Made by a program: the position numbers and the translations under genes. From assembly GCA_002503285.1 (NCBI GenBank), contig DARI01000006.1:1-64000 (forward strand): DNA of 64,000 nt. Reading direction: 5' to 3'. Source of the DNA: Euryarchaeota archaeon UBA557. GTDB lineage: Archaea > Thermoplasmatota > Poseidoniia > Poseidoniales > Thalassarchaeaceae. This document shows positions 55,205-64,000 of the stretch, in pieces. Position 1 is the first letter of the stretch, and each line of letters begins with the position of its first letter. The notes under the pieces are model-generated. The model saw nothing but the letters and a program-made list of their open reading frames with translations, was not told the origin of the DNA and made no database searches.

Positions 55205-56728
55205 ATGAAGTGGATTAGTAGTGAATTTATAGATATAGGAATGCAACTAATATTACCTGTCTTTGAAGGTATAGAAAAAATACCAGAAGAATCTCTTAAA
55301 GGACTAAATTCGTCTCAGAAAAATTTGATAAGAGAAGCTATAGTTTCCAAAGAGTTCAAAGCAAAAATTGATCAAAAAATATCCTTATGGACTCCCGACT
55401 GTAAAATTTTATTAGTTGGCATGGGAGGTAAGGAAAAAATAACTCATAAATTAATTCGTAATTCAGGTGCCAAAATCATTGCTTTTTTATCAAAACAAAA
55501 GGGAGTAGATGTTACGGTGAGGTTTACGGATAATTGGATATTGGAAAATATGTTAAATTTTGCTGAAGGTATGATGTTAAGAGATTATAATTTTGATAAA
55601 CATAAAAAAATAGATAAAGATGAATGTTTAGAACAATGGAATATTAATTTTCAAGCAGAAAATAGATTTCAAGAAGATCTACAAAAAGGATTGGATAGAA
55701 TCACTCAGATAACTGGTGGCGTTCACATGGCTAGAGATTTAGGTAATGAACCCGGAAATATAATGTATCCAATGGAGTTTGCTAAAAGAGCACTAAATTG
55801 GGCTTCAGATAAAGAAAATGTAAAAGTTGAAGTTTATGACTGGGAAAAGTTACAAGAATTGAAAATGGGAGGATTGGTCAACGTTGGAAAGGGAAGTGAT
55901 AAGAAGCCTTGCATGGTAATATTTACACTCAATCCGGATGCAGATAAGGAAGTTTCAAGGCCATGCATAGTTGGAAAAGGAATAACTTTTGACACAGGAG
56001 GAATATCAATTAAGCCCACGAGTGGAATGTGGGATATGAAGTATGATATGTGTGGTGCTGCCACAGTTTTTGGATTAATGGAAGCACTATGGGCAACCGG
56101 ATATGAAAGAAGAGTAAATGGCATAACTTGCTTGGCAGAGAATATGCCTGGATCTGGAGCATACCGCCCAGGAGATGTTATTTCGACTTATTCTGGTAAA
56201 ACTGTAGAGATTTTTAGTACGGATGCTGAAGGTAGAAATGTCTTAGCAGATGGATTGTGGAAAGCAGGAGAATTTGATCCCGAATACATCATTGATTTAG
56301 CAACTTTAACGGGTGCAGTTGTTGTTGCACTTGGCAATCAAATAACTGGAATGTGGGGCAATGATGATTCATTGATAAATAAGTTAAAAAATGCATCCAT
56401 CAAAGAAGGTGAAGATGTTTGGAGAATGCCTCTAAATTCTGATTTTGAAGGATATATGACAGATTCAGCATTTGCAGATACTAGGAATGGATCATCTGGA
56501 GGTAGAGCAGGTTCATCCAATTCTGCCGCTGCTTTTCTGAAACAGTTTGTTCCAAATCGTAATTTTGAAGAAAGTTTGGAACAGATATCATGGATACATT
56601 TGGATATAGCTGGAACAGCATGGGGGCCGGGAGGTAAAGCAAAATCTGAAGCTTCAAATCCTTTATTCCAATATGGAGTATCGGGGGTTCATGTTAGAAC
56701 TCTGCATAGATTGATTGATGATAATTAA
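55205..56728 (+). CDS. pepA: Leucyl aminopeptidase (M17)
   Basis: A 507-residue peptidase that removes N-terminal residues. It has the two-metal site: VGKGITFDTGGISIKPTSGMWDMKYDMCGAATVFG and STDAEGRNVLADGL, where the family has NTDAEGRL; the Asp and Glu ligands and the Arg are retained. The N-terminal domain is divergent as usual. No signal peptide is present. It ends 1 base before dnaK, convergent. Confidence 0.95.
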   Translation: MKWISSEFIDIGMQLILPVFEGIEKIPEESLKGLNSSQKNLIREAIVSKEFKAKIDQKISLWTPDCKILLVGMGGKEKITHKLIRNSGAKIIAFLSKQKGVDVTVRFTDNWILENMLNFAEGMMLRDYNFDKHKKIDKDECLEQWNINFQAENRFQEDLQKGLDRITQITGGVHMARDLGNEPGNIMYPMEFAKRALNWASDKENVKVEVYDWEKLQELKMGGLVNVGKGSDKKPCMVIFTLNPDADKEVSRPCIVGKGITFDTGGISIKPTSGMWDMKYDMCGAATVFGLMEALWATGYERRVNGITCLAENMPGSGAYRPGDVISTYSGKTVEIFSTDAEGRNVLADGLWKAGEFDPEYIIDLATLTGAVVVALGNQITGMWGNDDSLINKLKNASIKEGEDVWRMPLNSDFEGYMTDSAFADTRNGSSGGRAGSSNSAAAFLKQFVPNRNFEESLEQISWIHLDIAGTAWGPGGKAKSEASNPLFQYGVSGVHVRTLHRLIDDN

Positions 56729-58621
56729 TTAAGATTCATCCTCATCATCGGAATCAACAACTTCGAAATCTGCTTCCACAACACCATCTTCGCCATCATT
56801 AGTGCCTTCCTCTGATGTTTGCTCTTCCGCCATTTCGGCTGCTGCTGCTTCGTATATTTTAGTAGATAATCCGTGCATTAATTGCTCAACTTCCGATAAT
56901 TTAGCTTGTATTGCTGCTTCGTCAATATCCTCCAAAGGTATGGCTTCTTCGCCATCCATAATCAAGGCCTCTAATTCATTTAATTTTTCAGATACTGGAG
57001 TTGTATCTTCCTCTGAAAGTTTATCACCAGTTTCTTCAATAGTTTTACGAGTTTGATATATGATGCTATCAGCTTGGTTACGTAATTCAACTCTGGCTTT
57101 CCTGAGTTTATCTTCTTCAGCAAACTTTTCGGCTTCTTCGATTTTTTGATTTATTTCATCTTCAGATAACGATGTTTGACTTTCAATTTTGATAGATTGT
57201 TCCGTACCTGTTCCAAGATCTTTAGCAGATACATTTACTATTCCATTAGCATCTATATCGAATGTAACTTCTATTTGTGGTACTCCCCTTGGTGCAGGAG
57301 GAATTCCGACAAGATGAAATTGGCCAAGCGTAATATTATCTTTTGCAAACTCCCGTTCACCCTGTAGAACATGAACTTCTACTGCAGGTTGACTATCGGC
57401 GGCTGTTGAGAAAACTTCTGATTTACGTGTAGGGATTGTAGTATTTCGTTCAATCATTGGAGTGGTGATTCCTCCTAATGTCTCGATACCGAGTGATAAG
57501 GGCGTAACATCCAATAATAATACATCAGTAACTCCTTCGTCGCCAACAATTATTCCTGCTTGTAAAGTTGCACCCACTGCAACTGCTTCATCTGGATTTA
57601 TTCCTTTGAACGGGGCTTTTCCTACTTCTTTCTCAATAGCTGATTGTACTGCAGGAACTCTAGTAGATCCTCCAACTAATATTACTTTGTCTACATCTCC
57701 CTTTTTTACGCCTGAATCTTTCATAGCACGGCGAGTAGGAGACATTGTTCTTTCAATCAAATTACTAATTAATTTTTCAAAATCAGACCTGGATAAAGTG
57801 ATATCTAAATGTTCTGGTTGGCCATCCCTCATAGTGATAAAAGGTAAGTTAATTTGAGTTGATGCTGAAGATGAAAGTTCTATCTTAGCTTTTTCAGCTG
57901 CTTCCCTGAGTCTACTCATTGATTGTAGATCTTTACTCAAGTCTATACCTGTAGATTTCTTAAACTCACTTACTAACCAATCAACTACTACTTGATCGAA
58001 ATCATCTCCACCTAAGCGATTATCTCCGCTGGTAGCCTTAACCTCAATTTGTGGTTGACCATCTACTTGATATATCTCTAATACTGATACATCAAAGGTA
58101 CCGCCGCCCAAATCATATACCAAAATAGTTTGATCATCAGCTTTATCGACTCCATAAGCCAAAGCGGCTGCAGTAGGCTCATTTATTATCCTAAGTACTT
58201 CTAATCCCGCGATTCTTCCTGCATCTTTTGTTGCTTGCCTTTGGGCGTCAGAAAAATAAGCAGGACATGTTATTACAGCTTGCTTAACTTCTCTTCCCAG
58301 ATACTCTTCGGCATCTGCTTTTAATTTTTGAAGAATAAAGGCCGAAACTTCCTGAGGTGAATATGTATCTTCATCGATTTTTTTAGACCAATCAGTACCC
58401 ATTTCTCTTTTTACTGAAAGAATAGTTCTCTCAGAGTTCGTTACTGCTTGTCGCTTTGCAGTAATTCCGACTAATCTTTCACCATCTTTTGTGAATGCAA
58501 CTACACTTGGAGTTGTTCTGGCTCCTTCCGAATTGGATATCACAACTGCTTGGCCACCCTCCAGCGTAGCAACGCAACTATTTGTCGTACCTAAATCAAT
58601 TCCTATTACTGGTCCACTCAT
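56729..58621 (-). CDS. dnaK: Hsp70 chaperone DnaK
   Basis: A 630-residue chaperone. The ATPase motifs are IGIDLGTTNSCVA, VYDLGGGTFDVSVLE and ILVGGSTRVPAVQ; the substrate domain has VLLLDVTPLSLGIETLGG and IPPAPRGVPQIEVTFDID, followed by a lid and an acidic tail (DSDDEDES). AGGAG at 58631-58635 is a good ribosome-binding site. It follows the Hsp20-like gene by 17 bases. DnaJ and GrpE are not in the window. Archaeal DnaK is generally thought to come from bacteria. Confidence 0.98.
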   Translation of the reverse strand: MSGPVIGIDLGTTNSCVATLEGGQAVVISNSEGARTTPSVVAFTKDGERLVGITAKRQAVTNSERTILSVKREMGTDWSKKIDEDTYSPQEVSAFILQKLKADAEEYLGREVKQAVITCPAYFSDAQRQATKDAGRIAGLEVLRIINEPTAAALAYGVDKADDQTILVYDLGGGTFDVSVLEIYQVDGQPQIEVKATSGDNRLGGDDFDQVVVDWLVSEFKKSTGIDLSKDLQSMSRLREAAEKAKIELSSSASTQINLPFITMRDGQPEHLDITLSRSDFEKLISNLIERTMSPTRRAMKDSGVKKGDVDKVILVGGSTRVPAVQSAIEKEVGKAPFKGINPDEAVAVGATLQAGIIVGDEGVTDVLLLDVTPLSLGIETLGGITTPMIERNTTIPTRKSEVFSTAADSQPAVEVHVLQGEREFAKDNITLGQFHLVGIPPAPRGVPQIEVTFDIDANGIVNVSAKDLGTGTEQSIKIESQTSLSEDEINQKIEEAEKFAEEDKLRKARVELRNQADSIIYQTRKTIEETGDKLSEEDTTPVSEKLNELEALIMDGEEAIPLEDIDEAAIQAKLSEVEQLMHGLSTKIYEAAAAEMAEEQTSEEGTNDGEDGVVEADFEVVDSDDEDES

Positions 58622-58638
58622 TTTTTCATCTCCTATTT

Positions 58639-59268
58639 TTAATTATACATTGTTGAATTAATATCAAATGTGACATCCAATATTCCATTATTATATGTCC
58701 ATTTGATAATTCGACTTGCTGTTTCTGGTAACTTAAACTTCTTGAAAGGTCGTAATTGAGTAGTTTTCATAATTTGGAGCAAGTTTCCAGAACTAGCGAG
58801 ATTTAATTCCATAGAATCTTGATCGATATCAGTATATCTAGATATATCTACAGTTAAGTACATTTTATCTCCATAAATTTGAACATTATCTTGATCAAGT
58901 TCTTCGTCATCATGAGCATCATTAATTTCTGCTTCCATCTCAATTACTGGCTCATCTAACTTAACATCCACGCCGATATTTTTTAATAAATCTCCAAATC
59001 CTTCAGGATTATTGATATTCATCATTTGCTCCATCATTTTTCTTAATTCCTTTGGATCTAAATTTATATTCATTTTATTGACATCCATATTGACATTAGC
59101 TTTTGCCATATCTTCCATATTCATGCCCATATCTTCTAATCTACCTTTTAACTGATTCATAATTGATTTAAGCATGTTTATATCTACATTCATACCCATT
59201 TCAGAAAATACTTTAGCCATTTCCTTTAGCATATTTTCTTCCCATTCATCTCTATTGGAAACGCTCAT
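58639..59268 (-). CDS. Hsp20-like protein with Met-rich N-terminus
   Basis: A 209-residue protein. The C-terminal 80 residues have the strand pattern of an Hsp20/CS domain: KMYLTVDISRYTDIDQDSMELNLASSGNLLQIM and RIIKWTYNNGILDVTFDI. The N-terminal half is rich in Met and Asn (MGMNVDINMLKSIMNQL, DMGMNMEDMAKANVNMDVNKMN) and probably forms amphipathic helices. It is upstream of dnaK on the same strand and so is likely a cochaperone or holdase. I use ATG 59268, because AGTGAT sits 4 bases before it; the longer frame uses a GTG at 59277. Confidence 0.7.
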   Translation of the reverse strand: MSVSNRDEWEENMLKEMAKVFSEMGMNVDINMLKSIMNQLKGRLEDMGMNMEDMAKANVNMDVNKMNINLDPKELRKMMEQMMNINNPEGFGDLLKNIGVDVKLDEPVIEMEAEINDAHDDEELDQDNVQIYGDKMYLTVDISRYTDIDQDSMELNLASSGNLLQIMKTTQLRPFKKFKLPETASRIIKWTYNNGILDVTFDINSTMYN

Positions 59269-59403
59269 AATAATCACTAGTGAACCTTAGGTTGTCTAGT
59301 GGGAGAGAGGTTGAATATATTAATACGACGGTTTGTAGATTATACTAATCAAGAACAATACAACAAGCGGATTCAAAACATATTATCCATTGGGATAAAT
59401 TAT

Positions 59404-61017
59404 ATGACCGAATCTGAGCACGATATAGCATTAGAAGATACGGATCGTATCAAGGGGCATGCTGCCCTCGTTAATAACGTAAAAGCCGCTGTTGCATTAG
59501 CAGGAGCAGTGAGATCAACACTCGGCCCCAGAGGTTTAGATAAAATGCTAGTTGAAGAGGGAGGGAGTACTATTGTTACTAATGATGGAGTTACGGTCCT
59601 CGAGAATGCTAAGGTTGAACATCCCACTGCTCAGTTACTAATATCTACATCTTCTTCACAAGACAAGTCGGCTAGAGATGGGACTACAACTACAGTTCTA
59701 TTAATGGCTGAAATTTTACAAAATTCTTTAGAATTAGTGAGGATGGGTATTCATCCTACCGTAATTATTAATGGCTACAGAATAGCATTAGAAGAGTCGA
59801 TACTAGAATTGTCTAACATTTCAAAGGAAATTTCTGAAGATATTTCTGAATATGCTATAGTTTCAACCTCATTAGCAGGTAAAATTGAGTCTTCAGTTAC
59901 TTCTATGCTTACGAATTATGCCATAGAAGCCGCAAATATACTTTCTTCAGAAGAAGGAGGAGAGGATTTAGAAAGATTACGAGTAAAAAGACTGCAAGTT
60001 GGCAATGGAGGAATTAAAGACTCAAAATTAATTCATGGATTAGTTTTACCAAAATCAAGATTAGACTTGGAAACACTAGCATTCTCGAATGGTGGTAAAA
60101 TCGCAATAATTGATGGTGGTTTGGAAAATAAAAAAATAGATATGGACGCTTCGATAGAAATAACAGGTATCGGTTCATTAAAAGAATTTCATAATAGAGA
60201 TTTAGAAAAAATAAAAATATTAGTTGAACATCTTAAATCGTTTGATATTGATTTATTAATTGTTAGAGATGGTGTGGCGGACGACGCCATTACCCCCTTG
60301 AAAAATGCTGGAATTACTACTTACAGGAGATTAGAGAGGCGAGATTTAGAATTATTATCAAAGATGACTGGTGCTAATCCAGTAAGAAATCCTTTAAATT
60401 TAAAATTTGAGGATATAGGCAATTATACCAAACGCGCAGAGAAGTTAATTTCAGATGTTAAGCATACCACTATTGAAGGCGATATTGGAGGAGGCATGAC
60501 GTTTGTAATTAGAGGATCTAGTCCGGAAATTAGAAATGAAATGAAGCGTGCATTTGATGATGCTTTAGGTGTTGCTCATAGGCTCAAAAGAAATCCATCT
60601 ATATTACCTGGAGGGGGGGCAACTCACATACATCTTGCTAGGCACCTTCGTATATTTGCTACTAGTCAATCTGGCCGTGAACAATTAGCAATTGAGGCTT
60701 ATGCAGCTGCATTAGAAATAATACCAAGAGTTTTGGCGGAGAATTGCGGCATGGATCCAATTGACGCCATCTTATCATTATCTGCTGCTCAAAATAATCA
60801 ATTAGAAGACGGTCCGTGGATAGGACTAGATGTTCAGTCAGGTAAAAATATCAATATGATTGACGCAGGAATATTAGATCCATTATTTGTAGCGAAACAC
60901 GCATTAACTGGAGCGACTGAAGCGGCCATAAATGTTCTTCGTATAGATGATGTATTGTGGGCAAAACAGGAAGCTCAAACTCCGGATTGGCAAAATGAAC
61001 TAACGGAAGAAGATTGA
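59404..61017 (+). CDS. Thermosome subunit (group II chaperonin)
   Basis: A 537-residue chaperonin. It shows AVRSTLGPRGLDKMLVEEGGSTIVTNDGVTVLE, ARDGTTTTVLLMAEIL (the ATP-binding Asp) and PSILPGGGATHIHLARHL. A longer frame from GTG 59299 would add 35 residues with no homology to the family, so ATG 59404 is used; ACATATTAT lies about 20 bases upstream. It is divergent from the Hsp20-like/dnaK genes. As a chaperone, its partner prefoldin is elsewhere. Confidence 0.97.
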   Translation: MTESEHDIALEDTDRIKGHAALVNNVKAAVALAGAVRSTLGPRGLDKMLVEEGGSTIVTNDGVTVLENAKVEHPTAQLLISTSSSQDKSARDGTTTTVLLMAEILQNSLELVRMGIHPTVIINGYRIALEESILELSNISKEISEDISEYAIVSTSLAGKIESSVTSMLTNYAIEAANILSSEEGGEDLERLRVKRLQVGNGGIKDSKLIHGLVLPKSRLDLETLAFSNGGKIAIIDGGLENKKIDMDASIEITGIGSLKEFHNRDLEKIKILVEHLKSFDIDLLIVRDGVADDAITPLKNAGITTYRRLERRDLELLSKMTGANPVRNPLNLKFEDIGNYTKRAEKLISDVKHTTIEGDIGGGMTFVIRGSSPEIRNEMKRAFDDALGVAHRLKRNPSILPGGGATHIHLARHLRIFATSQSGREQLAIEAYAAALEIIPRVLAENCGMDPIDAILSLSAAQNNQLEDGPWIGLDVQSGKNINMIDAGILDPLFVAKHALTGATEAAINVLRIDDVLWAKQEAQTPDWQNELTEED

Positions 61018-61018
61018 G

Positions 61019-61972
61019 TTAATCACTAAGGTTATCAAGCATAGAATCGACAATTCTATTCAAATCATATTTTGCTTTCCAACTCCAGTCTTCTTTTGCA
61101 AATGAATCATCGATTGAATCTGGCCATGAATCAGCATATTTTTGCCTAATATCTGGAAAGAAATTGCATGTGAAACCATCAACTTTATCTTTAATTGCAT
61201 CGACTAATTCTTGAGCAGTAAATGATAGTCCAGATACATTATATCCTGGCCTAGATTTTCCAATTGATTCGATTGGAGAATCCATCAGTTCCAAAGTAGC
61301 TCTAATTGCATCATCCATATACATCATTGGCAATCTTGTTTCTGGCTTAACAAAGCAATCATAATGTCCGTGATTTAATGCAGCTTGGAAAATCTCGACT
61401 GCATAATCAGTAGTCCCTCCTCCCGCCGGAGATTTCCAAGAAATTAAACCAGGATATCTGAGCCCCCTAGCATCTACATTATATTTTGTCCAATAGTCAT
61501 TAATTAAATTCTCGCCAATAACTTTGGTTTCACCATAAACAGTAGTTGGGTTCAGAGGAGTATTTTGAGGGGCATGTTTTGGGGCTTCTGGACCAAAAAC
61601 AGCTATTGAAGATGGGGCATAAACTTTCAAATTATTGGACTTGGCTGTTTCCAAGACTGAAATCACGCCCCCAATATTTATTTTCCTGCATAAGTCTGGC
61701 TTTTTTTCTCCGACAGCAGACAGCATTGCTCCCAAATGAAATATTTTTCTTATATCATAATCTTTTACAATTTTGTCCATAGAATCAATATCAAGAACAC
61801 TCAATAATTCAAAAGGCCCATTAGTTACTCCAGAGTGGCCTGAAAGTTGCCTGATATCTGTTGCCAAAACATTTTCATTACCATATCTTTGTCTCAATTC
61901 ATCTACTAAGTCAGTACCTATTTGCCCCAAAGCACCCGTGACCATGATACGGTTTACTTCCGGCGCGAACAT
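61019..61972 (-). CDS. tdh: L-threonine 3-dehydrogenase (short-chain/epimerase type)
   Basis: Oxidises L-threonine to 2-amino-3-oxobutyrate. The 317-residue protein is a Rossmann SDR with VTGALGQIGTDLV, catalytic SSIAVFG with Thr-Val-Tyr-Gly-x3-Lys (TTVYGETK), and the branch-specific LRYPGLISWKSPAGGGTTDYAVEIF and ADSWPDSIDDSFAKEDWSW blocks. These match the UDP-glucose-epimerase-like threonine dehydrogenases. It ends 1 base after the thermosome stop, convergent. Confidence 0.93.
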   Translation of the reverse strand: MFAPEVNRIMVTGALGQIGTDLVDELRQRYGNENVLATDIRQLSGHSGVTNGPFELLSVLDIDSMDKIVKDYDIRKIFHLGAMLSAVGEKKPDLCRKINIGGVISVLETAKSNNLKVYAPSSIAVFGPEAPKHAPQNTPLNPTTVYGETKVIGENLINDYWTKYNVDARGLRYPGLISWKSPAGGGTTDYAVEIFQAALNHGHYDCFVKPETRLPMMYMDDAIRATLELMDSPIESIGKSRPGYNVSGLSFTAQELVDAIKDKVDGFTCNFFPDIRQKYADSWPDSIDDSFAKEDWSWKAKYDLNRIVDSMLDNLSD

Positions 61973-62079
61973 GTTACTCGGTAAGGTACTGGATAAATGA
62001 ACCTAAAGTAACATTGTTACATTTCGTCATAGACAATGTTGATATGTCTAGCATACACGCTTTTGACCCTGTTGATTAG

Positions 62080-63735
62080 ATGAAGTATGTTGTTGTAACC
62101 GGAGGAGTGCTGTCAGGACTAGGAAAAGGAGTTACTGCGAGTAGTATAGGAGTATTACTAAAATCAGCAGGATTGAGCGTTACTGCAATAAAAATAGATC
62201 CATATGTAAATAGTGATGCTGGAACCATGAGTCCGTTTGAGCATGGAGAGGTTTTTGTCCTAGATGATGGGGGCGAAGCTGATCTTGACCTTGGTAATTA
62301 TGAGAGATTTTTAGATATTGCACTTTCTAAAGATAATAATATTACAACAGGTAAGGTTTACTCGTCAGTCATAGAAAGGGAAAGAAGAGGCGATTATTTA
62401 GGAAAAACAGTACAGGTTGTCCCTCACATAACAGATGAAATTCAAGACTGGATTGAGAGAGTATCTCATTTGCCGAGTGATAATACAGATTCCGTCCCAG
62501 ATGCTTGTGTGATTGAGCTAGGGGGCACAGTTGGGGATATTGAAAGTGCCCCGTTTATTGAATCTTTAAGGCAGTTTCAATTTAGAGTAGGGAAAGAAAA
62601 CATATGTTTTGTCCATGTTAGCTTAGTTCCTGTAATGGGGCCTGTTGGTGAACAGAAGACAAAACCTACTCAACATACGGTCAAGGAGTTAAGGGGATTA
62701 GGAATAATTCCCGATATTTTGGTATGTAGATCTGAGGTCCCATTAGTTGAAGATACACGTGAAAAATTATCTGCTTTTTGCCATGTATCTCCCAAAGCCG
62801 TTGTCTCTGCCCATGATGTTTCAAATATCTATCAAGTACCAATTATGATGGAAAAACAAGGCGTAAGTGAAATACTATCTAATAAACTTGATTTTAAATT
62901 ACCGGAGGATAGGAGTTTATTGGTTAATTGGAAAATTATGGCCGATCACGTTGATTCTTTGGAAGAGGAAGTACATATTGCAATGGTAGGTAAATACACC
63001 GGATTATCAGATTCTTACCTCAGTGTGATAAAGGCCTTACAGCATTCATCTTATAATGTAGGTAGAAAATTAATTATTGATTGGATAGAGTCAGTGAATC
63101 TCGAAGATGAAATTAAAAAATCAGATTCTAAAATCTATAATCATTCTTGGAAATTATTAAAAGAAGCCGATGGAATCTTAGTTCCTGGAGGATTTGGGAG
63201 CAGAGGTATTGAAGGTAAAATTCTCGCAGCCAAGTACGCTAGAGAGAATAAAGTACCTTATCTAGGAGTGTGCCTAGGATTGCAGATTGCAACAATTGAA
63301 TTTTGTAGGAACGTACTCGGAATAAAGAATGCTAATTCAACTGAGTTTGTTGAGGATTCAGAAAATCCTGTTATTATTTTTATGCCAGAAATATCCAAAA
63401 CACACATGGGAGGTACTATGAGACTTGGAACCAAACCCACTCCTTTTTTGGTTGAGGACTGTAAAATACGTAGATTATATGGAAATAAACCATACGTTGA
63501 TGAAAGGCATAGGCATAGATATGAAGTTAATCCTAAGTTAATAGACAGGATTGAAAGTGCTGGATTAATTTTTGTCGGCAAGGATGAAACTGGTCAGCGA
63601 TGCGAGATAATGGAATTGAATGATCATCCATATTACGTCGGTACGCAATATCATCCAGAATTTAAATCGAGACCCAATAGGCCAAGTCCTCCTTTTCTTG
63701 GATTATTAAAAGCAGCCTGTGGTATTGAAATCTAA
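62080..63735 (+). CDS. pyrG: CTP synthase
   Basis: Makes CTP from UTP. The 551-residue protein has the synthetase domain (GGVLSGLGKGVTASSIGVLL, SPFEHGEVFVLDDGGEADLDLGNYERF) and the glutaminase domain with GVCLGLQ (catalytic Cys) and YHPEF (His, Glu). Start ATG 62080. It converges on the NAD kinase with a 4-base overlap. Confidence 0.98.
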   Translation: MKYVVVTGGVLSGLGKGVTASSIGVLLKSAGLSVTAIKIDPYVNSDAGTMSPFEHGEVFVLDDGGEADLDLGNYERFLDIALSKDNNITTGKVYSSVIERERRGDYLGKTVQVVPHITDEIQDWIERVSHLPSDNTDSVPDACVIELGGTVGDIESAPFIESLRQFQFRVGKENICFVHVSLVPVMGPVGEQKTKPTQHTVKELRGLGIIPDILVCRSEVPLVEDTREKLSAFCHVSPKAVVSAHDVSNIYQVPIMMEKQGVSEILSNKLDFKLPEDRSLLVNWKIMADHVDSLEEEVHIAMVGKYTGLSDSYLSVIKALQHSSYNVGRKLIIDWIESVNLEDEIKKSDSKIYNHSWKLLKEADGILVPGGFGSRGIEGKILAAKYARENKVPYLGVCLGLQIATIEFCRNVLGIKNANSTEFVEDSENPVIIFMPEISKTHMGGTMRLGTKPTPFLVEDCKIRRLYGNKPYVDERHRHRYEVNPKLIDRIESAGLIFVGKDETGQRCEIMELNDHPYYVGTQYHPEFKSRPNRPSPPFLGLLKAACGIEI

Positions 63736-64000
63736 TCAATAGAAACTGGTAAAACTCGAGTGGTACGATATCCTTGCAGTACCTTCATGTACTTTTTTAA
63801 AGCAAAATCAGAGTCCAAATCTTCATCTCCTGTCTCTATTCTTAATTTTCTTACAGTCAAAAGTTTTGCGGGAGTAACTATTCCCAGAATGTTATCAATT
63901 CCTATTTTACGAATTACGTTTGGAGATAATTGTAAATTACCTCTTCCAATCAAAAAACCTTGCCCCCCCATTGGAGAAAGTAAAACTATTATTTCTCCCT
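63732..64000 (-). CDS. NAD kinase-like (COG3199), C-terminal part only
   Basis: The last about 89 residues of a gene cut by the right edge. They read GEIIVLLSPMGGQGFLIGRGNLQLSPNVIRKIGIDNILGIVTP and IETGDEDLDSDF, which match the archaeal ATP-NAD kinase family COG3199 (SPxGGQGFxxGRGNxQ). It would phosphorylate NAD to NADP. The frame stays open to the edge. It works with nadA and nadE. Confidence 0.85.
   Translation of the reverse strand, partial: GEIIVLLSPMGGQGFLIGRGNLQLSPNVIRKIGIDNILGIVTPAKLLTVRKLRIETGDEDLDSDFALKKYMKVLQGYRTTRVLPVSID

Noticed and set aside
59299..59403. 35-codon extension of the thermosome from a GTG
   Set aside because: The extension has no match to chaperonin N-termini and would occupy the shared promoter region.

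Overview
The window looks like a chromosome segment of a surface-ocean archaeon of Marine Group II (Candidatus Poseidoniales). I infer this from the mix of archaeal information and tRNA-modification genes (group II chaperonin, TYW1-type wyosine enzyme, stand-alone Bud32, archaellin-like pilin, COG3199-type NAD kinase) with marine or bacterial-type genes (proteorhodopsin, DnaK, SelO, LemA/GIDE, MsrA). The DNA is AT-rich and tightly packed. Several convergent genes overlap by 4-6 bases. Many first genes have a TATA-like box about 25-28 bases before the start codon, which suggests leaderless mRNAs. No phage, IS element, CRISPR array or rRNA is seen. One tRNA (Gly, GCC) is present.

Layout. 1-7.6 kb: a DEAD-box helicase cut by the left edge, SelO, an aldo/keto reductase, an M20 amidohydrolase, a luciferase-like flavin oxidoreductase and a DUF2071/DCC pair. 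7.6-12.2 kb: an HhH-MutS ATPase, proteorhodopsin with a perfect 13-bp hairpin after it, PdxH, a 56-residue membrane protein and an SprT-like protease. 12.2-18.2 kb: a 1028-residue MORN-repeat/protein-kinase fusion, a membrane-anchored alpha/beta hydrolase, a protein with at least two histone-fold-like segments, a cupredoxin and a small hypothetical. 18.4-20.5 kb: an SPFH protein with a 50-residue ribbon-helix-helix gene, divergent from two YbjQ genes. 20.6-28.5 kb: TYW1, an S15-family lipoprotein, a DUF3147 membrane protein, then a minus-strand run HMA-DUF4396 / GIDE / LemA / NadE. 28.5-37 kb: IleRS, a small CxLCDITH protein, a voltage-gated K+ channel, a BNR lipoprotein, an archaellin with an inserted beta/gamma-crystallin domain, a membrane protein and a retropepsin-like protein. 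37-46.7 kb: GuaB, MsrA, SixA, two enoyl-CoA hydratases around an aldehyde dehydrogenase, a proline-repeat membrane protein, RdgB, Bud32 and NadA. 46.7-64 kb: a PAP2/beta-propeller fusion, Mrp, an ArsC-like phosphatase, tRNA-Gly, a giant surface protein, agmatinase, leucyl aminopeptidase, DnaK with an Hsp20-like partner opposite the thermosome, threonine dehydrogenase, CTP synthase and an NAD kinase cut by the right edge.

Together the genes describe a photoheterotroph. It gains light energy through the rhodopsin, processes peptides and amino acids (S15, M17 and M20 peptidases, threonine dehydrogenase, agmatinase), probably oxidises acyl-CoAs and aldehydes, makes NAD de novo (NadA, NadE, NAD kinase), and carries a large set of exported or surface proteins. 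The strongest candidates for undescribed biology are the MORN-kinase fusion, the archaellin/beta-gamma-crystallin fusion, the multi-histone-fold protein, and the SPFH/ribbon-helix-helix/YbjQ and HMA-DUF4396/GIDE/LemA membrane loci.
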